DNA of 64,000 nucleotides, taken from Undaria pinnatifida (taxonomy: Eukaryota; Sar; Phaeophyceae; Laminariales; Alariaceae). Position 1 is the stretch's first letter; the number at the start of each line of letters is the position of its first letter. A program made the position numbers and the translations under genes. Location of the stretch: positions 24,656,518 to 24,720,517 of the forward strand of contig JABAKD010000002.1 in NCBI GenBank assembly GCA_012845835.1. Reading direction: 5' to 3'. Positions 54,301 to 59,823 of the stretch are shown piece by piece. The notes under the pieces were generated by a model. The model saw nothing but the letters and a program-made list of their open reading frames with translations, did no database searches and had not been told where the DNA came from.

Positions 54301-55826
54301 AGTACATTGTATATTTGATGCTCTTGGACGACAGGCGCTGACGACGAAGACGGCCTCGATCAGCAGCAATGGCAACGGCCAACGGGGTGGTCGGTCGCAC
54401 AACTCACACAATAATTTTGGTACAACACAGGAGTAATACAACGCACCCTTACGTACACTAGTCAGCAGCATGCCATGTACAGTATTCCATTTTTACTAGA
54501 CCATTACTACTAATACTACTACGACGTCGTACCATTGGCGTACTACTGCTACAGAGTATGGCTACTGCGAGATATTACATTTCAAAAAAATCTTATAAAC
54601 ACGTCAGCTATGAGGTCGATAAACTTGGGGTCGATATTCATCTTTGCAAGCTGTGTGATACACCGACCGGTGATATGATACTTGTACGTCGAGGATATTC
54701 TGCACCTGATAGCAGAGGTCCACCAGTAAGGATCCCTGGTAGGTGAGACCTCTCTCTCGGCACTCCCTAGGCGTCAACCGTGAAGACGCCGACTCCTCGT
54801 TCTTCTTCCCCGGGAACCCCACCGAAACGCCTTCCACCCACATCTTCAAGATCGGCCCGTCCGGTCCTACCTGTTCGTTTGGTTCGACGGGTTGGTTTGT
54901 TTGGTTTGTTTGGTGTGTTTGATTTCGTTGGTTTAGTTTTGATTGGGTTGGCGCGTTTTAGCTGGTTTGTTTTTTGGTGTGTTTTATTTTATGTTTAGTT
55001 TGTTTGGTTGTTCGTGTTCGGTTATTTGTGTTTGGTTTAGTAGGTGAGTGGGTGGGTTTGTTTTATTTGTTTTGATTGTTTTGCTTTGTTTATTTTGTTT
55101 TCTAACGCACAGCACAAAAAGTTACGCACCTTCTGCTGAACCTTTCCCTGCATGTTACTGCCAAAATGACTCAAGTCTAATTCCAACCAACTTTAAACTG
55201 AAATATGGGGTGTAGTTGTGAAGGGCTTCAGCTGACTTTACGTCGGAGGCTGACAGTTATGCTTCTTTCAGAATAACATGACATAACATGACATGGCCAG
55301 ACACGATATGACATAACGTGACATTTCATGACATGATATGGCACGACACGACACTGTAGGGTAGGACATGACACGGCACGGCAAGGCACGTCACGTCACG
55401 TCACGTCACGTCACGTCACGTCACGTCACGTCATGTCACGATACGACACGACACGACACGACACGACACGACACGACACGACACGACACGACACGACACG
55501 ACACGACACGATGCCACACGACACGACACATAAATACACAATACACATGACATGGCACTGCATAACATGACATGGTACGGCATGGTATGGCATGGCCTGG
55601 TAGGAAAAGAAAAGGAGATGTAGTTCCACCGGCTGGCGTTTACTTGCGTGCATCTTGCCATTGTGTTGGGCTGGGTGGGTGGGTGGGTGGGTGGGTGGGT
55701 GGGATTTAGCTTAGTTAGTCTCCTTCCTGTCACCTCCATCGCCTGAAGTTGCATCGACTTGACGGCCTCCGCCAGTCCATCCTCCAGGAAGAAGTTGTAG
55801 GACTCAATGTGCGGCGCCACGAGGTT
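29860..55826 (-). CDS. RPA2: RNA polymerase I second-largest subunit (RPA2/RPA135), 22 coding exons, 5' end missing
   Basis: RPA2 forms half of the active-site cleft of RNA polymerase I, which transcribes pre-rRNA in the nucleolus. Joining 22 exons gives 1166 codons plus TGA (29860-29862) with every junction in frame. Diagnostic blocks in order: [13 protein letters not shown] (residues 1-13), [18 protein letters not shown] (130-147), the fork [17 protein letters not shown] (460-476), [18 protein letters not shown] (672-689), the catalytic [17 protein letters not shown] (735-751), the hybrid-binding [12 protein letters not shown] (883-894), and the clamp with CSTC/CITC zinc ligands at the C-terminus. 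RPA2, rather than the Pol II or III paralogue, is indicated by the sequence around [12 protein letters not shown] and by the match to human POLR1B throughout. Introns total about 22.5 kb. Twenty of 21 junction pairs were checked as GT-AG or GC-AG with clear acceptors; the exon 7 acceptor (CAAG) is less typical. The start codon is not identified. Confidence 0.95.
30616..30739 (-). CDS. RPA2: RPA2 exon 21 (residues 973-1014)
   Basis: Encodes [15 protein letters not shown] and [20 protein letters not shown], the conserved 'G..YYQRL.HMV.DK' block. Acceptor AATGCAG|G, donor TCTCAG|GTGTGA. Confidence 0.96.
31146..31219 (-). CDS. RPA2: RPA2 exon 20 (residues 949-972)
   Basis: Encodes [20 protein letters not shown] and LRSA, with a split Gly codon. 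Acceptor TTTGCAG|GACGCG, donor GCCGG|GTGCGT. Confidence 0.94.
31527..31589 (-). CDS. RPA2: RPA2 exon 19 (residues 928-948)
   Basis: Encodes [20 protein letters not shown] plus Q, the conserved 'TIG.L.E...GK' block. Acceptor TTCCCAG|ACAATC, donor TTTCAG|GTAAGA. Confidence 0.96.
31738..32390 (-). pseudogene. Tandem decayed copies of the RPA2 exon 18 3' end and its splice donor (intron 18)
   Basis: Degenerate copies lie at about 32350-32390 (VIINPHAF), 32037-32130 (longest: [19 protein letters not shown]), 31919-31970 ([11 protein letters not shown]), 31805-31857 (DPHAFPSRM) and 31738-31765 (weak). Those at 32037, 31919 and 31805 keep the exon-intron boundary GTGAGAGGGAG, identical to the true donor. 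They lack acceptors and have frame breaks, so they are not normal exons. Confidence 0.85.
32443..32697 (-). CDS. RPA2: RPA2 exon 18 (residues 843-927), hybrid-binding region
   Basis: Encodes [20 protein letters not shown] and [20 protein letters not shown], then [26 protein letters not shown] carries the conserved active-site lysines. Acceptor CTTACAG|CACAAA, donor CGAATG|GTGAGA. It follows the 8.5-kb intron 17 directly in frame. Several decayed copies of its 3' end lie downstream in intron 18. Confidence 0.97.
33140..33330 (+). repeat. Dispersed repeat family (also in introns 14 and 4), intron 17 copy
   Basis: GACGGTTACAGCATCGGCCACATGAAGCA..GAGCTGCTGG and GGACATGTGTTCGAACTGCAATGCA match 44975-45090 (GACGATTACAGCATCAGGCACACCAAGCAGCC, GGGCATGTGTCCCAGCTCCAATGCA). 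A weaker copy is at about 52100-52265. Confidence 0.6.
33790..33955 (+). repeat. Short repeat AAAACGCTA, interspersed
   Basis: AAAACGCTA or AACACGCTA occurs about nine times with short variable spacers. Confidence 0.65.
34060..34440 (+). repeat. Dispersed repeat with GGATCTGAGTTA landmark, copy 1
   Basis: CGAGGGAAGAAAG...GTAGTGGGGAGG...GACCCTGGATCTGAGTTA...GATGGGATGA parallels 37385-37560. A reverse-complement piece (TAACTCAGATCCGGGGTCGC) lies at about 30984-31003 in intron 20. Upstream, CTGATTGGGGCA..GCGGAG motifs recur at 34072, 34208 and 38429. Confidence 0.6.
35023..35948 (+). repeat. Tandem duplication, 462-bp unit, two copies
   Basis: 35023-35484 and 35485-35948 are nearly identical, both starting ACAGAATCTCGAGACAAAA and ending TCTGTCCAATATATA. 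Each holds a 112-codon minus-strand ORF with a hydrophobic start ([20 protein letters not shown]). The few differences between the copies mostly change the amino acid, which gives no sign of protein-level constraint. Confidence 0.9.
37385..37560 (+). repeat. Dispersed repeat with GGATCTGAGTTA landmark, copy 2
   Basis: Shares ordered segments with 34256-34440, including CACGTGCCG/CACGTACCG, GTGGGGAGG, CCGGATCTGAGTTA and ATGGGATGA. Confidence 0.6.
38339..38370. repeat. Perfect 14-bp hairpin with GAAT loop
   Basis: GCATGGGCGCCGGC, GAAT, GCCGGCGCCCATGC. It interrupts a copy of a motif that is uninterrupted at about 1757-1795. Confidence 0.85.
38380..38402 (+). repeat. (TA)n microsatellite
   Basis: A run of about ten TA dinucleotides immediately after the hairpin. 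Confidence 0.8.
39333..39518. mobile_element. MITE-like element with GGGTC subterminal repeats
   Basis: AGGGCTTTTCACGGG at the left is the exact reverse complement of CCCGTGAAAAGCCCT at the right, 186 bp apart. The interior repeats GGGTCGGGTC and its complement. No ORF of its own and no clear target duplication. Confidence 0.7.
39558..40095 (+). repeat. Dispersed repeat family, copy 3 (diverged)
   Basis: ACGCGTGCCACGATAGAGG, then CCTAGGCCAAGGG, then AATGGTGCACCTCTAATACC and GTAGCACG, in the same order as at 3076 and 10683. The first part is interrupted by unrelated sequence. Confidence 0.5.
40191..40414. mobile_element. MITE-like element related to 39333-39518
   Basis: The left GGCCTTTCACGGGTC and the reverse complement of the right end (GGCTTTTTCGCGGGTC) are imperfect inverted repeats. 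Right-end sequence (CCCGCGGGCCGGGTC) is inversely homologous to the left end of the neighbouring element. Many ACCCGA/GGGTC repeats inside. Confidence 0.6.
40793..41095 (+). repeat. (GGGTT)n pentanucleotide array in intron 17
   Basis: Nearly perfect GGGTT steps from about 40798 to 40970, then degenerate to about 41095. It ends about 65 bp before the donor of exon 17 on the minus strand, so the transcript carries (AACCC)n. It encodes periodic artefact ORFs in every frame. Confidence 0.93.
41161..41425 (-). CDS. RPA2: RPA2 exon 17 (residues 754-842)
   Basis: Encodes [20 protein letters not shown], a Gly/Ala insertion ([12 protein letters not shown]), and [20 protein letters not shown]. It matches the 'ERGFAHGSVYK' to 'GLPFIGAKLQYGDPYYSY' part of homologues. 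Acceptor CTTCCAG|A, donor GGAAAG|GTGAAC. Confidence 0.95.
41789..41842 (-). pseudogene. Decayed duplicate of RPA2 exon 16, copy c (intron 16)
   Basis: A shorter, more diverged copy reading [16 protein letters not shown]. It lies about 165 bp beyond copy b. Confidence 0.82.
41955..42043 (-). pseudogene. Decayed duplicate of RPA2 exon 16, copy b (intron 16)
   Basis: Reads [20 protein letters not shown] and SSFER in one frame, nearly identical to exon 16. It has lost the acceptor AG, and its donor reads GAGCG|GTAGGC. It lies about 220 bp downstream of the real exon. Confidence 0.88.
42175..42260 (-). CDS. RPA2: RPA2 exon 16 (residues 726-753), catalytic D/E block
   Basis: Encodes [20 protein letters not shown] followed by ILNKSSFE. 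This is the conserved GYDMEDA block whose acidic pair sits at the active site. Acceptor TCTCCAG|GGCACA, donor GAACG|GTAAGC, split Arg codon. Two decayed copies follow in intron 16. Confidence 0.97.
42540..43520 (+). repeat. GACATGGTTGATG minisatellite in intron 15
   Basis: Dozens of variants of gacatggttgatggcatcgt with irregular spacing fill almost all of intron 15, between exons 16 and 15. The second copy of this locus is cut off by the assembly gap within this array. Confidence 0.9.
43525..43581 (-). CDS. RPA2: RPA2 exon 15 (residues 707-725)
   Basis: A 57-bp exon encoding [19 protein letters not shown], equivalent to the 'PLVRP..YD.Y.MD.YP' segment before GTNAVVAV. Acceptor TTCCTCAG|GCGGCT, donor CCTCAG|GTAACT. 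An indel-bearing second copy is at 59768-59823. Confidence 0.9.
44438..44665 (+). repeat. Dispersed repeat in intron 14, shared with 21383-21590
   Basis: GGTTGAGCTCCTCAGG, TTTTACGAGCACAGC and GGTCGGGTTGCGCGAACGAA align in order with the 21.4-kb copy. Confidence 0.65.
44690..45010 (+). repeat. Three degenerate tandem copies, about 120 bp, in intron 14
   Basis: AACCA(G/C)TTT..., CAGTTTGAGACTTCAGAGGGC, CAGTTTGAAAACTCAGAGGAGG and CAGTTTTGATACTTCAGAGGGC, each followed by an A-rich stretch and ATGAC(A/G)ATTAC, mark three units. Confidence 0.65.
45508..45653 (-). repeat. Tandem copies (about 36-42 bp) of the exon 14 GC donor region
   Basis: On the sense strand TACAAGGCAAGTC (true donor, 45628-45640) recurs as TACAAGGCGAGTC (about 45588), TACAAGGCGTGTC (about 45546) and TACAGGCAAGCTC (about 45510). 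All keep GC at the donor position. The same structure is in the second copy at about 61783-61926. Confidence 0.8.
45635..45712 (-). CDS. RPA2: RPA2 exon 14 (residues 681-706), GC donor
   Basis: Encodes [15 protein letters not shown]...DNKMYK, directly continuing NQSPRNMYQ. Acceptor CGTTGCAG|TGCCAA. The donor is TACAAG|GCAAGT, a textbook GC donor; no GT donor is available at the homologous position. The donor region is repeated three more times downstream in the intron. Second copy of the exon at 61908-61985. Confidence 0.92.
46206..46280 (+). repeat. (CCCAA)n array in intron 13
   Basis: About 15 perfect CCCAA units ending about 20 bp from the donor of exon 13. Repeated at 62483-62553 with one interruption. 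Confidence 0.93.
46299..46433 (-). CDS. RPA2: RPA2 exon 13 (residues 636-680)
   Basis: Encodes [20 protein letters not shown] and [13 protein letters not shown], the conserved 'P(F/Y)[12 protein letters not shown]' block. Acceptor GCGACAG|ATCGCG, donor TACCAG|GTCAGT. Second copy at 62573-62707. Confidence 0.96.
46945..47212 (+). repeat. (GGCTCGGCAA)n decanucleotide array in intron 12
   Basis: More than 15 nearly perfect 10-bp units flanked by degenerate GGCTAGGCAA units. Repeated at about 63219-63485 with nearly the same unit number. Confidence 0.93.
47232..47307 (-). CDS. RPA2: RPA2 exon 12 (residues 610-635)
   Basis: Encodes [20 protein letters not shown] plus QQFME. Acceptor AATACCAG|A, donor ATGGAG|GTGATT. 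An almost identical copy lies at 63507-63582. Confidence 0.94.
47802..48121 (-). CDS. RPA2: RPA2 exon 11 (residues 504-609)
   Basis: Encodes [18 protein letters not shown]..., [14 protein letters not shown] (equivalent to 'YPVLLDGVMVGW'), a Gly-rich insertion and [14 protein letters not shown] ('YPGLFLF' in homologues). Acceptor GTCCCCAG|TCCCCG, donor GGCGCG|GTGAGT, last codon split. Confidence 0.93.
48474..48722 (-). CDS. RPA2: RPA2 exon 10 (residues 421-503), fork region
   Basis: Encodes [20 protein letters not shown], then [19 protein letters not shown] and CGLLNHL. These are the fork/active-site-proximal blocks shared by all RNA polymerase second-largest subunits, in the Pol I version. 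It ends in a Gly-Pro run ([10 protein letters not shown]). Acceptor AAACCAG|GTGTCC, donor CCAGAG|GTCAGG. Confidence 0.97.
48768..49075 (+). repeat. (GGTTT)n pentanucleotide array in intron 9
   Basis: GGTTT units, perfect over about 48768-48835, then degenerate GGTTTAGTTT and GGTATGGTTT forms. The sense transcript carries (AAACC)n close to the acceptor of exon 10. Confidence 0.92.
49128..49227 (+). repeat. 52-bp tandem duplication in intron 9
   Basis: TGTCAAGCTCTGAAAACAAC followed by CAACAGACTAATCATTGTAA occurs twice (from about 49125 and 49177) with one mismatch, beginning within 10 bp of the exon 9 donor. Confidence 0.85.
49236..49358 (-). CDS. RPA2: RPA2 exon 9 (residues 380-420)
   Basis: Encodes [20 protein letters not shown] and the conserved [17 protein letters not shown] block ('ATGNL.S.TGL.L.Q' in homologues). 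Acceptor TTTTTTAG|GTTCGA, donor ATGCAG|GTACTG. Confidence 0.94.
49578..49634 (-). CDS. RPA2: RPA2 exon 8 (residues 361-379)
   Basis: A 57-bp micro-exon encoding [19 protein letters not shown]. Acceptor TTCGTCAG|GTCAGG, donor ATGCAG|GTACGC. It is not strongly conserved in sequence, but it keeps the frame between exons 7 and 9. Confidence 0.75.
50391..50586 (-). CDS. RPA2: RPA2 exon 7 (residues 295-360)
   Basis: Encodes [20 protein letters not shown] and the conserved RKLYAFVQG...[15 protein letters not shown] block. Acceptor TGAGCAAG|A, donor TTGAGAAG|GTGGGC. Donor-proximal intron 7 is extremely G-rich on the sense strand. Confidence 0.94.
50590..51135 (+). repeat. GGGAC-type minisatellite in intron 6
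   Basis: Variants of ggacgggacaggatgggacg throughout, including a threefold 53-bp higher-order unit (GGAATGGGACGGGATCGAAT) at about 50885-51016. It produces a 294-codon Pro/Ser/Arg artefact ORF on the minus strand. Confidence 0.92.
51280..51419 (-). CDS. RPA2: RPA2 exon 6 (residues 249-294)
   Basis: Encodes [20 protein letters not shown] and [10 protein letters not shown]. Acceptor GTGGCAG|GTGCTG, donor GTCGACAG|GTGAGC. The last codon is split (AG|A, Arg). Confidence 0.88.
51608..51727 (-). CDS. RPA2: RPA2 exon 5 (residues 209-248)
   Basis: Encodes [20 protein letters not shown] (equivalent to the conserved 'PLG.ALKAL' segment). Acceptor CTGTTGCAG|GAGTTC, donor GTAGAG|GTGAGG. Confidence 0.93.
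52446..52625 (-). CDS. RPA2: RPA2 exon 4 (residues 149-208), GC donor
   Basis: Encodes [20 protein letters not shown] and [20 protein letters not shown], aligning with the RPA2 lobe region. Acceptor GTTACAG|GTGCCG. The only donor that joins in frame to exon 5 at the conserved place is CGGAAACAG|GCGAGA, a GC donor. Confidence 0.92.
52795..52905 (+). repeat. 12-bp minisatellite (CAGTCAGCCAGA) in intron 3
   Basis: About eight units of agacagtcagcc with single-base variants. Upstream (about 52665-52715) is a (GGTC/GGTT)n tract. Confidence 0.85.
53976..54161 (-). CDS. RPA2: RPA2 exon 3 (residues 87-148)
   Basis: Encodes [14 protein letters not shown] and [15 protein letters not shown], the universally conserved G-G-Y-F-I-V-x-G-x-E-(K/R)-V-I block. 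Acceptor GCTCTAG|GTGGGA, donor CTGCAG|GTGAGG. Intron 3 starts with long G-runs. Confidence 0.95.
54706..54870 (-). CDS. RPA2: RPA2 exon 2 (residues 32-86)
   Basis: Encodes [20 protein letters not shown] and the protrusion block [13 protein letters not shown]. Acceptor ACGAACAG|GTAGGA, donor TATCAG|GTGCAG, phase 0 at both ends. Confidence 0.93.
55375..55530 (+). repeat. (CACGT)n then (ACGAC)n arrays in intron 1
   Basis: About nine GTCAC/CACGT pentamers are followed by about 14 ACGAC pentamers. A (GGGT)n run of about eight units lies at 55672-55703, 30 bp from the exon 1 donor. Confidence 0.92.
55734..55826 (-). CDS. RPA2: RPA2 exon 1 (first recognised; residues 1-31)
   Basis: Encodes [20 protein letters not shown]..., the conserved N-terminal 'HIESFN' block of second-largest RNA polymerase subunits. 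Acceptor CGACAG|AAC, donor ATGGAG|GTGACA. The presence of an acceptor means at least one upstream exon with the ATG is still missing. Confidence 0.9.
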
Positions 55827-57032
55827 CTGTCGACACCCATCAGGCGCGCACGGAAAAATCGAAAAAAAGTGATGGCGGGGTACACGATAAAGACGTTGGA
55901 CACGCGGAGGAGGCAGGGCGGTGGAAGGGGGGGTCAATTTCCCCATTTTCCGTTTGTTATTTTTTATTTCCAGACACCAGGTACTGCCACACCTGGGACC
56001 TCGGACGATTGAAATTTTTACCTTCTCTCGCATTCGTATCATTCCAAGTACAGGCCAGACGTGTGTGATCGTATTATACGTCATGCTCATTTGATACTTG
56101 TTGGCGATGAGGGCTTCGATTCCGGTGTCTACCATACATAGCAAACGGGCCATTTCGTATTAATGGTGAGCGTAAAACTTGGCATCCGACATGTATTGAA
56201 ATACTATTAACGGTAAGTCTTAGTCTGCCAGGGTGCCACGGCTGCCCCTCATGTGTGCTCCATCCGTCGAAATTGGCCTTGTCATTGTCCTCCAATGACG
56301 GTGGCATAAAGCATGCTACTGCTACTGCTGTCGCTGTTGGAGCCGCTGCTGCTGCACAGGTGATCTTGCGTCAGGTACAGCACCAGAGCAGAGCACTGGC
56401 TTACAGCTATTCTAAGCGACGATAATCTGTACTCAAATACCAGTACGACATGATCCGTGCAGCAGCAACGCCGAAGGCTAGTTGGGACATTTCTATTGTA
56501 GATTCACTTACTAAAGGTGCATTCGGCGGCCGCTCTCGGCAGTTCTCTGGCTCCTCAGGCTTCTCTCAGCTCTTAATTGCCGACGAGGTAACTACTCTTT
56601 CCGGACGGATTCGTGGACTGTTTTTCGTTTCCTCTTTGTGCTTTGTTGGCTTTTAAAATTTTTGAGTCTGTTTCTGCGCACAACACGAATTAAAGGCACA
56701 AACCAAACCCCGACAGCCACAGCAGTACGTACGTACCGCAACGGCAGCAGAACAGCCGGCAATCGGCCCTGTGCAGAGCAGCAAAGTAAATAAGGCAGCA
56801 CGTGCGTATCGACCAGACAGCAGAGTGCGACAAAGCGAGCAAGCAGGCATGAACGAGTGAGCGTTGCCGAGAGAGGGAGCCACCAAGTGCGAGTATTTTA
56901 TGGGTTTTTTTTCTCGCTTTGTTGTTGCTGTTCTTCCAATTATGTGGTTATTCAAGCCGCCAACAACTTTCGTGGATTTTTTCCAAGTACCGTTGACACT
57001 AAGTCCTGTGACGGGCCGACGTGTAGACGTAA
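55827..57032 (-). other. 5' flank of RPA2; first exon not found
   Basis: The first coding exon and promoter should lie here or further upstream. One weak candidate ends at about 56022 (reading MIRMREK, donor GAGAAG|GTAAAA). It would join in phase 0 to exon 1 but has no homology support. Confidence 0.3.
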
Positions 57033-57288
57033 TATACTGTTCTTAGTATGGAGTATCTTAAGGTGTGACTGACGTGATAAAACAACCGAGTCTTCGCTGC
57101 CACTTCAACTACGTGTTCCACGCTGCTGCTGTGTGTATACTTTTTATTAAACTGCTTTTTTATACTGTTCTTAGTATGGAATATCCTAAGGTGTGACTGA
57201 CGTGACAAAAACAACCGAGTCTTCGCTGCCACTTCAACCACGTGTTCCACGCTGCTGTTGTGTGTATACTTTTTATTAAACTGCTTTT
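57033..57288 (+). repeat. Tandem duplication, 128-bp unit
   Basis: 57033-57160 and 57161-57288 share TATACTGTTCTTAGTATGGA through to TTATTAAACTGCTTTTT with a handful of differences. Confidence 0.9.
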
Positions 57289-57934
57289 TACACCCATCGA
57301 CATCCAGCACAACCAGTGTCCGTGCCGATTCGTCACATCTCACATCCTAGTAAGGTTAATCCTCTTTAGTCACAAACCTCGAGACAGACACATGAATCGC
57401 AAGTACTACAGCTAGATACCGGATGCATAAGGTCTACTCATATGTGCATGTGCCGTCCGGGCTGTTTTCCTGAAGCATGGCGGCGGTATTCTTGGCAGTT
57501 TCAAAGTCGCCATTTTGCACCTACAATCCATTGTGGACTTCTGTTCGCGTTACACACTTGCTCTATTTTGCCTTCCTGAGCGACGGTGAATGCCGCCCGC
57601 GGAACGAAGCGCCTTGTAGCACGTACAGTATATGTATACCGGTATGTATAATTGTCGTTTTTTTTCTTCGGGCACATCTCTTCGTGCTCGCACCTTTGTC
57701 TCAAACGTCGGATGGGGTGGGGCACAATTCGACCGTCGGGCTCACGTTGCCGGAGGTTTGGGCGCGATCCGTGTGTATGTCGCGCGTGGCAAGCCTTTTG
57801 AAGTTTTTTCGGCCTTGGGCACACTAAAGGCAAATCCCCGGGTTTCCGCAACATCCCCGGGGATTGGGTTTCTGCATCCCCTATCCCCGTGTACGCACAT
57901 AAGATTTGGATGCAAACCGCGTTTTCTGCTCGTA

Positions 57935-58690
57935 GCATTTCCCTATTTTTGCACAGAGCACCGCGCTTCGATCCTGCCGCCCAGCACCAGTCCAGCCCCC
58001 TAGCAGCGGCAGCCTGCAACTCTCTGCGCATGTGGCTGCTGTTGTACTAGCTGATAGCTTTGATGGGAGCCTGCGCTATCCGCCTTACGCCACTACTTCT
58101 CGCTGCTGCTACAGCTGCTTCTGTCAAGTGTCAATTGACATGCCGACGTAAATTGTAAGGATCGCTTGAATATCATATTAGTACTCAAACGGTCATTATA
58201 TTTATGTCCAGGTTGATGTGCTTCGTACGCATATATTTCCCTATTTTGGCACAGAGCACCACGCTACGATCCTGCCACCCAGCAGCAGCAGCCTGCAACC
58301 CTCTGCGCGTGTGGCTGCTGCTGTAGTAGCTGATTGCTTTGATCGGAGCCTGCGATGCTTTACCCGCCTATACGCCGCAATCTTTCGCTGCTGCTGCTAC
58401 TGCTGCTCCTGTCAAGTGTCAAGTGGCATGCCGGCCGTAAAGTGTAAGAATCGCTTGAATATCATATTTGTACTCAAACGGACCTTTTATTTATGTCCAG
58501 GTTGGTGTACTTCGTGTATAATATCGTACCATACCAAGAGAGCACGACGCTACAGCTCTGCCGCACTGCAGCAGCGGTAGGCAACACCATTTATGTAAGA
58601 TCGCAGATGACAGACAGCAGACAACATGCGGAGAGCACAACGCTACAACCCTACCGCACAGCAGCAGCGGTCGGCAACACCATTTATGTG
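57935..58690 (+). repeat. Tandem duplication, about 290-bp unit, with shorter partial copies
   Basis: About 57935-58228 and 58229-58520 align throughout (ATTTCCCTATTTT.GCACAGAGCACC ... TTATGTCCAGGTTG). Two more partial units (AGAGCACGACGCTACA and AGAGCACAACGCTACA, each ending CAACACCATTTATGT) follow to 58690. Confidence 0.85.
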
Positions 58691-59192
58691 CTCGTGGCGT
58701 TGTCCTCGCTATGCTGCGGCGAGTTGCTTGTGTCGGGGCCTGTCATTTGTCACCCCACCATACCACACGTTTCTGCTGTACATGGAACCTTTGAAATAGT
58801 AATAATTTAGATAGAACAACCAACCCATCCTTGTACGTTTACGTCCACAGAGGCAGTTTTAAGAGTATTTTTTTCTGTTTTTTTTGCGAAGATAGCAAGA
58901 TGACAGACAGCAGCAGACAACATGCGGAGAGCCAAACGCTTCTACCGTGGTAGGATCATGTGCGCGTGTCGTATCTTCTCCTTACGGCGGCGAATTGCTT
59001 TTGCCATAGCCTTCACGTATTGTCCTCTGCTCCCTTGTTCTCAATAGGTGCTATTTACGTATAATAGTATTCTACAGTAAGCCGCATCCCGCGCCACACG
59101 TGCCCCTTCTCGCTTCCTGGCGGTCCCTAACCTGGAGGTCGAAGCGTGACGGTCCTTCTCGAAATCATACATATCATACGGTGTAAAAGTTT

Positions 59193-59692
59193 NNNNNNNN
59201 NNNNNNNNNNNNNNNNNNNNNNNNNNNNNNNNNNNNNNNNNNNNNNNNNNNNNNNNNNNNNNNNNNNNNNNNNNNNNNNNNNNNNNNNNNNNNNNNNNNN
59301 NNNNNNNNNNNNNNNNNNNNNNNNNNNNNNNNNNNNNNNNNNNNNNNNNNNNNNNNNNNNNNNNNNNNNNNNNNNNNNNNNNNNNNNNNNNNNNNNNNNN
59401 NNNNNNNNNNNNNNNNNNNNNNNNNNNNNNNNNNNNNNNNNNNNNNNNNNNNNNNNNNNNNNNNNNNNNNNNNNNNNNNNNNNNNNNNNNNNNNNNNNNN
59501 NNNNNNNNNNNNNNNNNNNNNNNNNNNNNNNNNNNNNNNNNNNNNNNNNNNNNNNNNNNNNNNNNNNNNNNNNNNNNNNNNNNNNNNNNNNNNNNNNNNN
59601 NNNNNNNNNNNNNNNNNNNNNNNNNNNNNNNNNNNNNNNNNNNNNNNNNNNNNNNNNNNNNNNNNNNNNNNNNNNNNNNNNNNNNNNNNNNN
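59193..59692. other. Assembly gap of exactly 500 N
   Basis: The round number suggests a placeholder of unknown true size. Sequence continuing across it into ORFs is meaningless. Confidence 0.98.
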
Positions 59693-59767
59693 TTGATATC
59701 ATCGTCACATGATCGAGACATCGTGACATGGTTGGTGACATCGTTGATGGTACGGTGACATAGTTAC

Positions 59768-59823
59768 CTGAGGGTAGCGTCCAGCTGGAAAATCGGCGTG
59801 TCTTCGCGTCTGCACGATAGCCG
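59768..59823 (-). pseudogene. Second copy of RPA2 exon 15, with indels
   Basis: 56 bp against 57 bp in the first copy. It lacks one G after the acceptor, has an altered GAGTTCC (GATTTTCC) and lacks an A in the GACGAC pair, so the frame is broken. It lies 75 bp from the gap, so sequencing error is the simplest cause. Confidence 0.75.

Noticed and set aside
55431-56153. 240-codon minus-strand ORF around RPA2 exon 1
   Set aside because: Only residues from the exon at 55734-55826 resemble RPA2. The upstream part is separated by a good acceptor and the downstream part translates the ACGAC array.
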